Below are positions 15,654-25,092 of a stretch of 44,500 nucleotides of DNA, in pieces (the first letter of the stretch is position 1; each line of letters starts with the position of its first letter). The position numbers and the translations under genes were made by a program. Origin of the DNA: an uncultured Shewanella sp. (lineage in GTDB: Bacteria; Pseudomonadota; Gammaproteobacteria; Enterobacterales; Shewanellaceae); NCBI RefSeq assembly GCF_947491715.1, contig NZ_CANLKR010000012.1:1-44500 (forward strand), in the 5' to 3' direction. The notes beneath the pieces were generated by a model that was not told where the DNA came from, ran no database searches, and saw only the letters and a list, made by a program, of their open reading frames with translations.

Positions 15654-16781
15654 TTAGGCGTTGCCTTTGACTTTCATATTCAGCGTTTGGGCAAAGTCCA
15701 GCATGCGATCAAGGGGCTTTAATGCGTCAAGGCGCAAACTTTCATCCACAAAGATTTCATGGGGGGACACTTGCGGCTCAATAGCGAGCGGCTCTTCTCT
15801 CTCGGCCTCTTCTGGGGCTTCTTTAGGCTCAGGGGCATCAATAAGGGCATTTTCGATGGCAACCAGACCATTCATGGCCATCCAAGGGCAATGAGCACAG
15901 CTTCGGCAAGTGGCACCGTTCCCCCCGGTTGGCGCCTCAATGAGGTTTTTACCCGGCGCGGCTTGCTGCATTTTATAAAAAATACCTTTATCGGTAGCAA
16001 CAATGAAAGTGTCATTATCCATGGTCTGCGCCGCTTTAATGAGCTGACTGGTAGAGCCCACTGCATCGGCAAGCGCCACCACGCTGGCAGGTGACTCTGG
16101 ATGCACCAATATGGCCGCATTAGGGTATTGAATTTTCAGCTCACGTAAGGCATTGGCCTTAAATTCATCATGAACAATACACTCCCCTTGCCACATTAAC
16201 ATATCGGCGCCGGTTTCCTTGGCGATATAGCTGCCTAAATGGCGATCCGGTCCCCAAATAATTTTCTTACCTTCACTGTCTAAATGCTCAACGATTTCAA
16301 GTGCAATACTGGAGGTGACCACCCAATCGGCACGGGCTTTTACTGCCGCTGAGGTATTAGCATACACCACCACAGTATGATCTGGGTGTTCATCACAAAA
16401 TGCGCTAAAGGTATCGATGGGGCAGCCTAAATCTAACGAGCAAGTGGCCTCTAAAGTCGGCATGAGAATGGTCTTTTCAGGGCTCAATATTTTTGCCGTT
16501 TCCCCCATAAATTTCACGCCCGCCACGATTAAGGTCTTAGCCGAATGATCGCGACCAAAGCGCGCCATTTCAAGGGAGTCAGACACACAGCCCCCCGTCT
16601 CTTCGGCGAGAGCTTGAATTTCAGGATCGGTGTAATAATGGGCAACCAAAACCGCTTCTTTTTCAATTAGCAGGGCTCTAATTCTCGCTTTAGCTGCGGC
16701 CCTTTCAATATCCGTCAAAGGCAAAGGTTTAGGCGGAAATGGATACTGAATAGGTTCAACAATTGGGGATAACTGGCTCAT
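15654..16781 (-). CDS. nadA: Quinolinate synthase NadA
   Basis: A 375-residue protein that condenses iminoaspartate (from NadB) with dihydroxyacetone phosphate to quinolinate, the precursor of NAD. The three [4Fe-4S] cluster cysteines are present at Cys114 ('EATCSL'), Cys201 ('WQGECIVH') and Cys298 ('[10 protein letters not shown]'). The positions are shifted by only one residue from the E. coli enzyme. Between the last cluster ligand and the C-terminal helix there is an extra acidic, Pro-rich stretch of about 25 residues ('[19 protein letters not shown]'), which accounts for the length above the usual 347. The gene follows the bkd operon on the same strand, with 220 bases and a long hairpin between them, and is probably transcribed separately. 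Confidence 0.96.
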   Translation of the reverse strand: MSQLSPIVEPIQYPFPPKPLPLTDIERAAAKARIRALLIEKEAVLVAHYYTDPEIQALAEETGGCVSDSLEMARFGRDHSAKTLIVAGVKFMGETAKILSPEKTILMPTLEATCSLDLGCPIDTFSAFCDEHPDHTVVVYANTSAAVKARADWVVTSSIALEIVEHLDSEGKKIIWGPDRHLGSYIAKETGADMLMWQGECIVHDEFKANALRELKIQYPNAAILVHPESPASVVALADAVGSTSQLIKAAQTMDNDTFIVATDKGIFYKMQQAAPGKNLIEAPTGGNGATCRSCAHCPWMAMNGLVAIENALIDAPEPKEAPEEAEREEPLAIEPQVSPHEIFVDESLRLDALKPLDRMLDFAQTLNMKVKGNA

Positions 16782-16900
16782 GAAGGATCCAACATACTTA
16801 ACAAATTAGCGGGATTATACGGAATACTTATTTTATTTTATACTCTTTTTAGGCAAGAAGCGAAAGCAACGCACAAAATAAAACAGGGATCTTAAGGATG

Positions 16901-16970
16901 AACCCAAAGTGCCGTACATACTCAAGTAAAATGAAGGTGCGAGTTTCACTTGAATACGGCACTTTAGGTT
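16901..16970 (-). terminator. Long hairpin after the bkd operon
   Basis: AACCCAAAGTGCCGTA (16901-16916) pairs with TACGGCACTTTAGGTT (16955-16970). On the plus strand one position mismatches (C/A). On the minus-strand transcript the same position becomes a G-U pair, giving an unbroken 16-bp stem. A short inner stem (TCAAGT/ACTTGA) adds to it. No strong T-run follows. It lies just past the bkdB stop and is probably a transcript-end or processing hairpin; it could also be a dispersed repeat. Confidence 0.55.
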
Positions 16971-17001
16971 TAACAAGCTGTCAATCAAAAGGCATCAAGC
17001 C

Positions 17002-18642
17002 TTATTGCATCGCCAGTAGCATTTCTTGTGGTTGCTCTAAATAGTGCTTCCATAGATTACAGAAACGGGCAATGGTGCCTCCGTCGATCACTCGGTGATC
17101 GCCAGACCAACTCACTTGCATGATTTTTCTCGCTTCGACCTCACCTTGAGCATTAAAACGCGGCAAGTGTTGTAACTTCCCTAATGCCACAATCGCCACT
17201 TCTGGTTTATTGATAATCGGTGTCGCAATCGTGCCACCTAAGGCACCAATATTTGAAATGGAAATCGTTCCTTGTTTCAAATCATCAGGACTGACTCGCC
17301 CACTTCGCGCAGCAGTGGTTAAACGACTGATGTCAGCCGCAATGGCGAGAATAGACTTATTCTGGACATCTTTCACATTAGGCACCAGTAGCCCCACCTT
17401 TGAGTCCACCGCCATACCGATATTGTGGCGAGCAAAAAAGGTTTGCTCTGTACAATCACTGTTTACTTGGCTGTTTAAATCTGGGTATTCTTTTAAGGCT
17501 AACGACAAGGCCTTCATGAAAAAGGGCATCATGGTGAGTTTGACCTCATCCGTTGAATGTTGCTTTTTCATGCTTTCACGCAGCGCCACTAATTCAGTGA
17601 GATCAAACTCATCACAATAGGTAAAATGCGGAATGGTCGAAACCGACTCTGTCATCATTTTTGCCATTACCGCTCGTACACCGCGAATTGGCTCGACCCG
17701 ATTTTGGGCCACAATGTCATTAGCAATCGTTGACCTAGACTGTTGTACTGCAACAGGTAGCACCGAAGGCGAAACTGTTGATGCCTGCTCTCCCGCTTGA
17801 TGACGACTAATATCTTCTTTGTACACGCGGCCATTTTTGCCACTGCCAGGTACCGTTGCAATATCAATATTTAAACTTCGCGCCATGCGTCTCACCGCAG
17901 GACTGGCTAAAGCTTTGCCCTGTTGGACGGTATGAGTGTCGGTCGCGGTTTGCGTTTGGCTCAATACTGGACTTGATTGAGCAGTCTGCGTCTGCGTTTG
18001 ACTCGAGTCCATCACCTCACTCGCCACTTCGATGGAAAATAATGGCGCATGGACTTTTGCCAATTGCCCTTTACGGTAATGCAATTTAGCAATTCGGCCA
18101 CTTTTGATGGCTGGAATTTGCACTAAGGCTTTATCGGTCATGACATCGGCAACAGCTTGATCTTCAACCACAGTATCGCCTTCTTCCACCAGCCATTCCA
18201 CCAGCTCACATTCCACGATGCCTTCGCCAATATCCGGCAATAAAAACTCTTCAATTTGCCAAACTACACCCGCAGAATGCGGTGCTTTTACCGGTTCAGC
18301 TATTTTAGAAACGAGGGGCGCCTGATCAGGTGTTACAGACTCGTTAGCCTCACTGGCGAGAGAGACTTGTTCAGCCACATTCACTTTCGGGCTTGCTTCG
18401 CCATCATTCATCTCAACCGAATACAGAGGGGCATGTACTTTGGCAATCTCCCCTTTAGCATAATGCAACTGTTTAATGATCCCGGCATGAGGCGCCGGAA
18501 TTTGCACTAAGGCTTTATCTGTCATGACATCGGCAACAGGTTGATCTTCAATCACACTGTCCCCTTCTTTTACCAACCACTCAACCAGCTCACATTCAAC
18601 CACGCCTTCACCAATATCCGGCAGAATAAATTCTTTAATCAT
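17002..18642 (-). CDS. bkdB: Branched-chain 2-oxoacid dehydrogenase E2 (lipoamide acyltransferase)
   Basis: A 546-residue acyltransferase core of the complex that oxidatively decarboxylates the 2-oxoacids from Val, Leu and Ile. It has two lipoyl domains of very similar sequence (residues 1-77 and about 130-206), with lipoylated lysines at Lys43 and Lys171 in 'MTDKALVQ'. A Gln/Thr-rich linker follows. The E1/E3-binding domain is near 246-281 ('ASPAVRRMARSLNIDIATV'). The catalytic domain ends with 'DHRVIDGG', with active His516 and Asp520. Many BkdB proteins have one lipoyl domain, and two is a common variant. It is the third gene of the operon, nine bases after bkdA2. No E3 gene is in the window, so a shared lipoamide dehydrogenase is assumed. 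Confidence 0.94.
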   Translation of the reverse strand: MIKEFILPDIGEGVVECELVEWLVKEGDSVIEDQPVADVMTDKALVQIPAPHAGIIKQLHYAKGEIAKVHAPLYSVEMNDGEASPKVNVAEQVSLASEANESVTPDQAPLVSKIAEPVKAPHSAGVVWQIEEFLLPDIGEGIVECELVEWLVEEGDTVVEDQAVADVMTDKALVQIPAIKSGRIAKLHYRKGQLAKVHAPLFSIEVASEVMDSSQTQTQTAQSSPVLSQTQTATDTHTVQQGKALASPAVRRMARSLNIDIATVPGSGKNGRVYKEDISRHQAGEQASTVSPSVLPVAVQQSRSTIANDIVAQNRVEPIRGVRAVMAKMMTESVSTIPHFTYCDEFDLTELVALRESMKKQHSTDEVKLTMMPFFMKALSLALKEYPDLNSQVNSDCTEQTFFARHNIGMAVDSKVGLLVPNVKDVQNKSILAIAADISRLTTAARSGRVSPDDLKQGTISISNIGALGGTIATPIINKPEVAIVALGKLQHLPRFNAQGEVEARKIMQVSWSGDHRVIDGGTIARFCNLWKHYLEQPQEMLLAMQ

Positions 18643-18651
18643 TGCAAGCTC

Positions 18652-19629
18652 CTAAAACTTCACTGACGCCATAATGGCCTCAAAGGTCTTTAACGCATCC
18701 GGCATATATTCTTTTTCATGATTAAGCGGATAAGGCGTATCTAAGCCACACACACGGGCAATGGGGGATTCTAAATGCAAAAAACATTCTTCTTGAATGG
18801 TGGCAGCTATTTCCCCCGCAAAACCGCCAGTGAGTGGCGCCTCATGGTTAATGAGCAATCGACCCGTTTTCTTCACGGACGTCGCCACTGTCTCTACATC
18901 CCAAGGCGATAAGGTGCGTAAATCAATGATCTCACATGACACCCCTTCTTTTGCGGCTAACTCTGCTGCATTTTGTAAAATCTCTATTTGCGCCCCCCAA
19001 GCCAATAAGGTGATATCACTGCCCGTTTGCATGACATCGGCTTTACCGATTTCAATCTCATAATCATCACTGGGCACCTCACCGACAGAGGCGCGGTATA
19101 AGCGTTTTGGCTCAAAGAAGATCACTGGATTATTATCACGAATAGAGGCTAATAAGAGTCCTTTAGCCTGATAAGGATCCCGAGGGATCACCACTTTTAA
19201 TCCGGCTGTTTGTGTAAAGTACGCTTCTGGAGACTGTGAATGGTAATGCCCACCCGCAATACCGCCCCCATAAGGGGTTCTAAAGGTTAATCCACCGACA
19301 TTAAATTGCGAACCACTGCGATAGCGAAACTTCGCGGTTTCATTAACGATTTGATCAAAGGCGGGGAAAATATAATCAGCAAATTGAATTTCGGCCACGG
19401 CCGTCATACCGTTTGATGCTAATCCATTGGCAAAACCGGCAATACCTTGCTCGGTTAACGGCGTATTGAAGCACCTTTCTTTACCAAATTTTTCTTGTAA
19501 TCCTGATGTCGCTCTAAACACCCCACCAAAATGCCCCACATCTTCACCGAATACCAACATTCTAGGATCGGTTTCCATTTCAGCCATCAGTGCTGAATTA
19601 ATGGCTTGTAACATGTTCATTTTCGCCAT
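18652..19629 (-). CDS. bkdA2: Branched-chain 2-oxoacid dehydrogenase E1 beta subunit
   Basis: A 325-residue transketolase-like beta subunit. It has the N-terminal '[19 protein letters not shown]', the '[15 protein letters not shown]' motif and '[16 protein letters not shown]', with the thiamine-binding glutamate in 'LTEQG'. The C-terminal domain contains '[23 protein letters not shown]'. It pairs with the alpha subunit to bind thiamine diphosphate and decarboxylate the branched 2-oxoacids. Its start lies two bases after the bkdA1 stop, so translation is coupled. The '[12 protein letters not shown]'-type segment separates it from pyruvate dehydrogenase PdhB. Confidence 0.94.
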   Translation of the reverse strand: MAKMNMLQAINSALMAEMETDPRMLVFGEDVGHFGGVFRATSGLQEKFGKERCFNTPLTEQGIAGFANGLASNGMTAVAEIQFADYIFPAFDQIVNETAKFRYRSGSQFNVGGLTFRTPYGGGIAGGHYHSQSPEAYFTQTAGLKVVIPRDPYQAKGLLLASIRDNNPVIFFEPKRLYRASVGEVPSDDYEIEIGKADVMQTGSDITLLAWGAQIEILQNAAELAAKEGVSCEIIDLRTLSPWDVETVATSVKKTGRLLINHEAPLTGGFAGEIAATIQEECFLHLESPIARVCGLDTPYPLNHEKEYMPDALKTFEAIMASVKF

Positions 19630-19631
19630 TA

Positions 19632-20810
19632 TTATTGCTCCTTCGCACTTTTTGGGTAGGCTTTAGGGTATTGCTTAACGTGTTGTTTCAAATGCGCAAG
19701 CTGCTTTTTCAGCAATGGCGTCGGCGTATCAAACACATCTTCAATAATGGCATCCAATGGCATTTGAGGACGCTTTTCAGCCAACTTCAACTCGCTCAAC
19801 ACTTCTTGGCGGTACTTTTCATATAACTGCGTGTCTTCATCACTATTAAGCCAACCTTTATTAATAAGCCATAGCTTGAACCGCTGCACAGGATCGTGTT
19901 GTTGCCATTTAGCCTCTTCTTCTTTAGAGCGATAACCTGAAGGATCGTCCGATGAGGAATGCGCCCCTAATCGATACGTCATGGCTTCAATGAGCACTGG
20001 CGCATTATGCTTAATCGCATAGGCTCTGGCTTGCTGCGTTGCCGCCATGACCGCTAACATGTCATTACCATCCACACGAATAGTATGCATACCATAACCC
20101 ACGCCTCGACTGGCAATACCATTACCTTTGTATTGCTCTTCTGTTGGTGTCGAAATGGCGTAACCATTATTACGGCAAAAGAAAATCACTGGCGCGTTTA
20201 ACACGGCCGCCATGTTGAGGCCTGCATGAAAGTCCCCTTCCGATGCGGCGCCTTCACCAAAATAACAAATCGCGACATTACGCTTCTTTTGCATTTTCAA
20301 GCCATAAGCGACACCTGAGGCTTGCGGTATTTGCGTTGCCAGTGGCGAAGAGACTGTCTGATAATGCAGCTGGGCGCTGCCATAATGAATGGGCATTTGG
20401 CGGCCCTTACCCAGATCCCGTTCATTACTGAACATTTGATCCATAAATTGCTCAGTGGTAAAACCGCGATAGCGCAGCGCAGCATGCTCGCGATACTGCG
20501 CTAAAATCACATCTTCATCATCCAACGCGGCAGCACTGCCGATCACAGCCGCCTCTTCACCGGTACAGGTCATGTAAAAACTGATCCGACCTTGGCGCTG
20601 AGCGCCAAGCATTCGCTCATCGAGGACACGAGTAAACACGCAAGTGTCATGCACTTTTCTCGCTAATGCTTGATCAATCGTCGGCAATACGGCTTTATCA
20701 TAAACCGTACCATCAGCTTGAAGAATTTTAAGAATGGGGATCGACATAGCGTCTTTATCAAGAAAACTGACACGATGGATCGTTTCTGTCTTGTTTTTTG
20801 CGTTGCTCAT
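19632..20810 (-). CDS. bkdA1: Branched-chain 2-oxoacid dehydrogenase E1 alpha subunit
   Basis: A 392-residue alpha subunit. The thiamine diphosphate motif runs from '[20 protein letters not shown]' to 'CRNNGYAIS'. The phosphorylation-loop region '[18 protein letters not shown]' is typical of the branched-chain rather than the pyruvate enzyme. It starts the bkdA1-bkdA2-bkdB operon. The operator-like palindrome 78-91 bases upstream of the ATG indicates control by the branched-chain catabolism regulator LiuR. The first gene of the operon, it appears complete. Confidence 0.94.
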   Translation of the reverse strand: MSNAKNKTETIHRVSFLDKDAMSIPILKILQADGTVYDKAVLPTIDQALARKVHDTCVFTRVLDERMLGAQRQGRISFYMTCTGEEAAVIGSAAALDDEDVILAQYREHAALRYRGFTTEQFMDQMFSNERDLGKGRQMPIHYGSAQLHYQTVSSPLATQIPQASGVAYGLKMQKKRNVAICYFGEGAASEGDFHAGLNMAAVLNAPVIFFCRNNGYAISTPTEEQYKGNGIASRGVGYGMHTIRVDGNDMLAVMAATQQARAYAIKHNAPVLIEAMTYRLGAHSSSDDPSGYRSKEEEAKWQQHDPVQRFKLWLINKGWLNSDEDTQLYEKYRQEVLSELKLAEKRPQMPLDAIIEDVFDTPTPLLKKQLAHLKQHVKQYPKAYPKSAKEQ

Positions 20811-20865
20811 ATTGTGCTCTTGTTATTTGCTGGCAGCTTCACCGGATTCATCAAGATGCCAGTCT

Positions 20866-20901
20866 ATTATCATACGCGAGAAGAACATTACGTTAACGTA
20901 A
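20866..20901 (-). promoter_or_regulatory. LiuR-type operator and promoter of the bkd operon
   Basis: TTACGTTAACGTAA at 20888-20901 is a perfect 14-base palindrome. It closely resembles the site I recall for LiuR, the MerR-family regulator of leucine/isovalerate genes in Shewanella and relatives. On the minus strand a GATAAT -10 box lies at 20866-20871. A TTAACG within the palindrome sits 19 bases upstream of it, as expected for MerR-type promoters. The start of bkdA1 follows 56 bases beyond the -10. The palindrome is directly visible; the regulator is inferred. Confidence 0.7.
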
Positions 20902-20987
20902 ACTGTGTATCAATACTTATCACAGTAAAATTGATAACTAAGCCCCTCTTACTATGTATATAATGGTTTACAATAGACACTTTTGCA

Positions 20988-22058
20988 TTATTCGATATTG
21001 TCTGCAGAAGCGGGAACTAAGCATAACAATGTGCGCTGACCCACAGGCACCTTGGCATTCGGAAATACGATGGCTTCCATTTCATGTTCCACAACCACAT
21101 CTTGTCCCCCCTCTGTTGCCAGTACCTCACCTTGAGAAAAAGCCGTAAAGTTTTCCACATTGTCATCAAATGAAAATTGAAAGTCTTCAAAACCTTTATT
21201 AATCGAACGTGCAACACGGTATAAATTCACCTCAGCCATGTTCAGCGGCGGAACGGGTAACTCTTGAGCCGTGATTAACCCCAGTAAACGGGCATTTAAC
21301 TGCGTAAAACGCGACAGATCATTTTGCCCAAAGGGGTAGACTTTCCCTAGCTCGATGGTAAACGCATGGGCTTGAAAGTGATGGGCCGAAAAATAACTAA
21401 AGGTTGTGGTTGGCTCATTATGAAACAGAATCGTATCGATCCCTGATTTCGCTAAGAACATGATCTGCTCGCTACTGTATTTTTTATTGGGCGAGTACGG
21501 ATAGATAGCAAATTTTTCATGTTTCGAGGCACGAATTGCCGTATGTAAATCATAGTGAATGCGACAGCGAGCTGGATCATCGCCCAGCTTTCCACTTAAC
21601 CTTTGGCCGTTTAAGGTCTGGGTATAAAAGCGCTCAACATATTCTTCCAGTTTTTTGGCTCGTTCTCGCTCAGGGTTAACTCTATCTCCTTTAGCGTGGC
21701 CGCCGTTAAATAAACGATTTAAGTTCTCATCCACGAAACGTCGCGCTAACTTAATCGCTTCGGGGTTGCCAATCAAAAACATGACACGCTGTTTCGCTTG
21801 GATCTCTTCTGCTAGTAAGCGAGTAATCAATGCATTACAAATCTCAATCGGCGCAGTTTCATTGCCATGAACCGCACAAGAAAGCACAATATCTTTCCCT
21901 GAGGACTCAAACGGCTCAAAAACAATCACCCCAGTATCCCACACTTCAACTTGAGTATGTTGGCCTAACACAAATGAAAAAGGGGTTAATGCAAGGCGAG
22001 TAGACTGGGCTAAGGTAAAGGCTAAAAAGTCTTTGGATCCCATTAAAGTATGTAACAC
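20988..22058 (-). CDS. astE: Succinylglutamate desuccinylase AstE
   Basis: A 356-residue zinc enzyme catalysing the last step of the arginine succinyltransferase pathway, N-succinylglutamate to glutamate plus succinate. Zinc ligands are visible at His64 and Glu67 in 'AVHGNETAP' and in 'IHYDLHTAI'. I chose the GTG at 22058 because AAGGA stands seven bases upstream and the protein then begins '[17 protein letters not shown]', the usual AstE start and length. A 31-codon extension upstream lacks a ribosome-binding site. The other ast genes are not here. It is transcribed towards bkd but is separated from it by the bkd promoter region. Confidence 0.93.
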   Translation of the reverse strand: MLHTLMGSKDFLAFTLAQSTRLALTPFSFVLGQHTQVEVWDTGVIVFEPFESSGKDIVLSCAVHGNETAPIEICNALITRLLAEEIQAKQRVMFLIGNPEAIKLARRFVDENLNRLFNGGHAKGDRVNPERERAKKLEEYVERFYTQTLNGQRLSGKLGDDPARCRIHYDLHTAIRASKHEKFAIYPYSPNKKYSSEQIMFLAKSGIDTILFHNEPTTTFSYFSAHHFQAHAFTIELGKVYPFGQNDLSRFTQLNARLLGLITAQELPVPPLNMAEVNLYRVARSINKGFEDFQFSFDDNVENFTAFSQGEVLATEGGQDVVVEHEMEAIVFPNAKVPVGQRTLLCLVPASADNIE

Positions 22059-22510
22059 GTAAAATTCCTTATACTTTTGGTCAAATAATTGGAGCAATAG
22101 CAAGCCATTCATCTTCAATAAAAAGTGCAAAGAACGGCTGACTCTGCGCATCTATTCCTAAATAAAAGCCGCACTTTCACTTAGGAATAAACAGGCACCA
22201 GCCCACTTTTTAACATATTGAATGATATCTTATCTCCACAAAGTCACTGACTTTACCTGTGTTTATCCCTATTAGCAAACCTGTATATCAATCGTTACAG
22301 CGTATAATACTCTAGTCATCATCCATATTGAAAACAAAAAAAGATCGATAAATAAACAATAAAAATACATGCCTGTTGAAAATAACGGCAAATATTCGCC
22401 ATTATTAACAATAAGCTTCTATGAGTGCATCGCTCAAACACATCAGTGTAGACTCAAGTCTTACCCCTTCATTGCTCATTATCACAACTGTTAAAAGGAT
22501 GCGCTTTTAT
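22059..22510. other. Divergent intergenic region between astE and the MgtC-type gene
   Basis: No gene is seen. The region is AT-rich and contains a TATAAT at 22303-22308 that could serve the rightward gene, although no good -35 box stands at the proper distance. Confidence 0.4.
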
Positions 22511-23035
22511 ATGCCTGCTGTCTCCTCTGAACTTCAAAATCTTATGCCTGTTTTTGAACTTATCGAAGTCATTTATCTCCTCAAAATTACCATCGCTTCA
22601 GTACTGGGCGGCATAGTCGGGTATTCCGTGCGAAAAACACACCCAAATGGGATCCGCATTTTTGGGATCACGGCATTGAGTGCCTGTGGATTCAGTGAAA
22701 TTGCCATTCATTTATATTATTTATACCAAGTCGATTATACCTTTAACATTATTGCTGGTGTCGTCACAGGCATTGGCTTTCTCGGCGCTGGGCTTATTTT
22801 TGAAGATAGAAATAATGCCGTAAGAGGGATCTCTGCTGCCGCCACGTTATGGGCGGCAGCCGTGATTGGTATGGCCATTGGCATCAATATGTACATTATT
22901 GGTTTTGGAATGACAATTATTGTTTTTCTGTCTTACCTTTTTTCAGGTTCTGAACATCAACAACAATCAACAAAAGTTGTGGCCGATGGCCAGACTCAAA
23001 CAGATCACATCATTCCTCATCAGAAGTACCGTTAG
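22511..23035 (+). CDS. MgtC/SapB-family membrane protein
   Basis: A 174-residue inner-membrane protein with about four transmembrane helices. Family motifs are visible: 'LGGIVGYSVRKTHPNGIRIF', 'VVTGIGFLGAGLIFED' and 'VRGISAAATLWAAAVIGMA'. MgtC relatives act in magnesium homeostasis or regulate ATP synthase and virulence in some species; here the role is unknown. I chose the ATG at 22511 (AAGGA 11 bases upstream). An ATG 30 codons earlier has no ribosome-binding site and would add a polar leader before the first helix. Confidence 0.85.
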   Translation: MPAVSSELQNLMPVFELIEVIYLLKITIASVLGGIVGYSVRKTHPNGIRIFGITALSACGFSEIAIHLYYLYQVDYTFNIIAGVVTGIGFLGAGLIFEDRNNAVRGISAAATLWAAAVIGMAIGINMYIIGFGMTIIVFLSYLFSGSEHQQQSTKVVADGQTQTDHIIPHQKYR

Positions 23036-23209
23036 TCTGCTCAAAAGGAAGCGCTGACTTAACATAGCAGCGCATGGGGAAAAAACCATTACTGGCCACC
23101 CTTTCAATCCCAATTCAATTTATTTAAACTGCTCACCTATCTAAGCTAAAAGGACACACATGAATAATGGACATTAGATTTTCACTACATTTCATACGGA
23201 TAATTCGCT

Positions 23210-24274
23210 ATGTACTTATTTAGGCGGATCTATCTCTTATGCTCAGTGCATTTACATAAAATCAGTTGGCCGTCGCTGTTATTGGGTTCAATTGCACATT
23301 ATGTCATTTGTTGGTTAGCCCTCAGTGCGCTCGGCGAAACACAACTGGTGCAATTGCCTCAATTTTTCTACTTTATGTCAGTTGTTGGCAGCACGGTAGG
23401 ATTCGGCGATATGTCACCTGTTACCATAGGCGGGCAGCAGTTTGTCGCTTGGTACCAAATACCTGCAAGTATTGGCATTTTTGGTTCCGTTTTGGCCAAA
23501 ATCATCGCCACAACAAAAACACTAATTGAACGGAATATCAAGGGTATGAGAAACTTTTCACATTATAGCAATCATGTCATTATTATCGGCTGGCACCCTA
23601 AAGGAACAAGAAAGCTCATCGATTGTATCTTATCGGATAAACGCAGGCAAAATGGGCAAATATTGATCTGTGTCAATAATGATGAACAAACACATCCTTA
23701 TCCAGACAATGATCAGGTGGACTTTGCTAAAATGCCCTCTTTTTCAAATGAAGACGCACTCAGCCGGATCAGCATTGATGACGCTAATCGAGTGATTATT
23801 TATGGCGAAAGTGACGAGCAAACGCTCATGGCAGCCTTAGCCATTTCTCCTCGAGTCAAGCAAGACTGCCACATTGTGGCTTACTTCAATGATGAACAAA
23901 ATGCCGCCTTGTTAGACAAGCACTGCCCCAATATCGAGTCCGGCAGCAATCGCTCAGCAGAGCTATTGGCTCGCTCAATGCAAGATCCAGGATCATCAAG
24001 AGTCATCAGTCACCTACTGAGTCCTCAAACCGGTGCCACACAGTTTTCTTTAAAAATCCCTGAAAATGTGCCTTCTTTCACCGTTGGCCAACTTTGGCAA
24101 CAAATGAAAAATGACAATAATGCGACTCTCATCGCTATTTCCACTATGCTCTCAGGCGATGATGTTGAGCTCAATCCCCCAGCGGAAAGGCAACTCACAT
24201 CGGGACATTTTATTCACTATATTGCGTCAGAGCGGATTTTGGCCACGGAAGTTAACTGGCATTTTACAAGCTAA
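23210..24274 (+). CDS. Two-transmembrane potassium channel with RCK domain
   Basis: A 354-residue channel protein. Helix one is at about 20-42. A pore loop has the filter 'STVGFGDMSP' (61-70, core T-V-G-F-G-D). A second helix lies at about 80-102. The cytoplasmic part (121 to the end) starts 'NHVIIIGWHPKGTRKLI', a Rossmann-like RCK-N domain in which the nucleotide-binding glycine pattern is altered (GWHPKG rather than GxGxxG). Such channels gate K+ in response to ligands or voltage. It follows the MgtC-type gene in the same direction with 174 bases between them. GFGD instead of GYGD is a known functional variant. Confidence 0.88.
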   Translation: MYLFRRIYLLCSVHLHKISWPSLLLGSIAHYVICWLALSALGETQLVQLPQFFYFMSVVGSTVGFGDMSPVTIGGQQFVAWYQIPASIGIFGSVLAKIIATTKTLIERNIKGMRNFSHYSNHVIIIGWHPKGTRKLIDCILSDKRRQNGQILICVNNDEQTHPYPDNDQVDFAKMPSFSNEDALSRISIDDANRVIIYGESDEQTLMAALAISPRVKQDCHIVAYFNDEQNAALLDKHCPNIESGSNRSAELLARSMQDPGSSRVISHLLSPQTGATQFSLKIPENVPSFTVGQLWQQMKNDNNATLIAISTMLSGDDVELNPPAERQLTSGHFIHYIASERILATEVNWHFTS

Positions 24275-24371
24275 TGCTTATGCTTATGCTTAATCAATAA
24301 CTCACCCAAGGCTCGGCCGTCACTCAACAAGTCCATTAACATTGACGGCCACGATACTTTAAGGAAAAATC

Positions 24372-25088
24372 ATGGCCAAATTCTTATTCATTCACGGCGC
24401 TTCTCACGGCGCATGGTGTTGGCAACAGGTTTCTTCCACCCTTTGCCAATTAGGACATGAATGTTACAGTATCGATCTTCCCGGTCATGGCAATGATCAA
24501 ACCCCAAGAGAGCATATTACACGACAAGATTATCTAAGTGCTGTTTCTCGAGCTATACATGACTTAGCATGGAAAAACATTACCCTCGTAGGGCATTCAG
24601 CAGCGGGAATGTTATTGGCCGACTTAAGTCTCAAACACGATGAAATTAGCAGGCTCATCTATCTGGCTGCTTATATTCCTAACACAAATGAATCTATGCT
24701 GGATCAACTGCCACCAGACAGGCAAACGGAATATCAAAAAATAGCTTTACAATCTCCAACCCATTGCCTTGTTCTGGATTTTGAAACTATGCATAAATAC
24801 TATTTCAGTAACTTAAGCCTCACTCAAGCCCAATTTTATTTTAATAAAATAACCCCAGAGCCCTTTAAGCCTTATGAAGAACAAACACAAACAAGTCCAA
24901 ATCAACTGTCCATCAAACAAGACTATATTATTTGCAAATATGATCAACGACTCCTTGAAGAACAAGCAAAGTACTTTTCAAATAGGATTAACGGCCAGAC
25001 TCATATCATCGATACAGATCATTGCGTCATGCTGTCAAACCCCAAGTTATTGAGTCAAACATTGAACAATATCGTCACCGATACTTGA
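24372..25088 (+). CDS. Alpha/beta hydrolase of the plant-esterase-like group
   Basis: A 238-residue hydrolase with AAGGA six bases before the ATG. It has 'FIHGASHGAWCWQQV' (oxyanion strand and loop), the nucleophile elbow 'LVGHSAAGML' (Ser in GHSAAG) and a late His in 'DTDHCVMLSNP'. The HGASHGAWCW start and the short length resemble the hydroxynitrile lyase/methylesterase-like group (often called alpha/beta hydrolase EstC-like in bacteria). The substrate is not predictable. It converges on the DUF1295 gene with only four bases between. Confidence 0.8.
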   Translation: MAKFLFIHGASHGAWCWQQVSSTLCQLGHECYSIDLPGHGNDQTPREHITRQDYLSAVSRAIHDLAWKNITLVGHSAAGMLLADLSLKHDEISRLIYLAAYIPNTNESMLDQLPPDRQTEYQKIALQSPTHCLVLDFETMHKYYFSNLSLTQAQFYFNKITPEPFKPYEEQTQTSPNQLSIKQDYIICKYDQRLLEEQAKYFSNRINGQTHIIDTDHCVMLSNPKLLSQTLNNIVTDT

Positions 25089-25092
25089 TGGA

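Noticed and set aside
19632..20810. Pyruvate dehydrogenase operon
   Set aside because: E1 alpha and beta are separate subunits with branched-chain-type signatures, the operator is LiuR-like, and no E3 is attached.
20902..20930. CRP site in the bkd upstream region
   Set aside because: The dyad ACTGTG...CACAGT there is separated by 13 bases, which does not fit the TGTGA-N6-TCACA spacing.
24262..24292. Short tandem GCTTAT repeats after the potassium channel gene
   Set aside because: Only three to four hexamers, overlapping the stop codon; too short to interpret.
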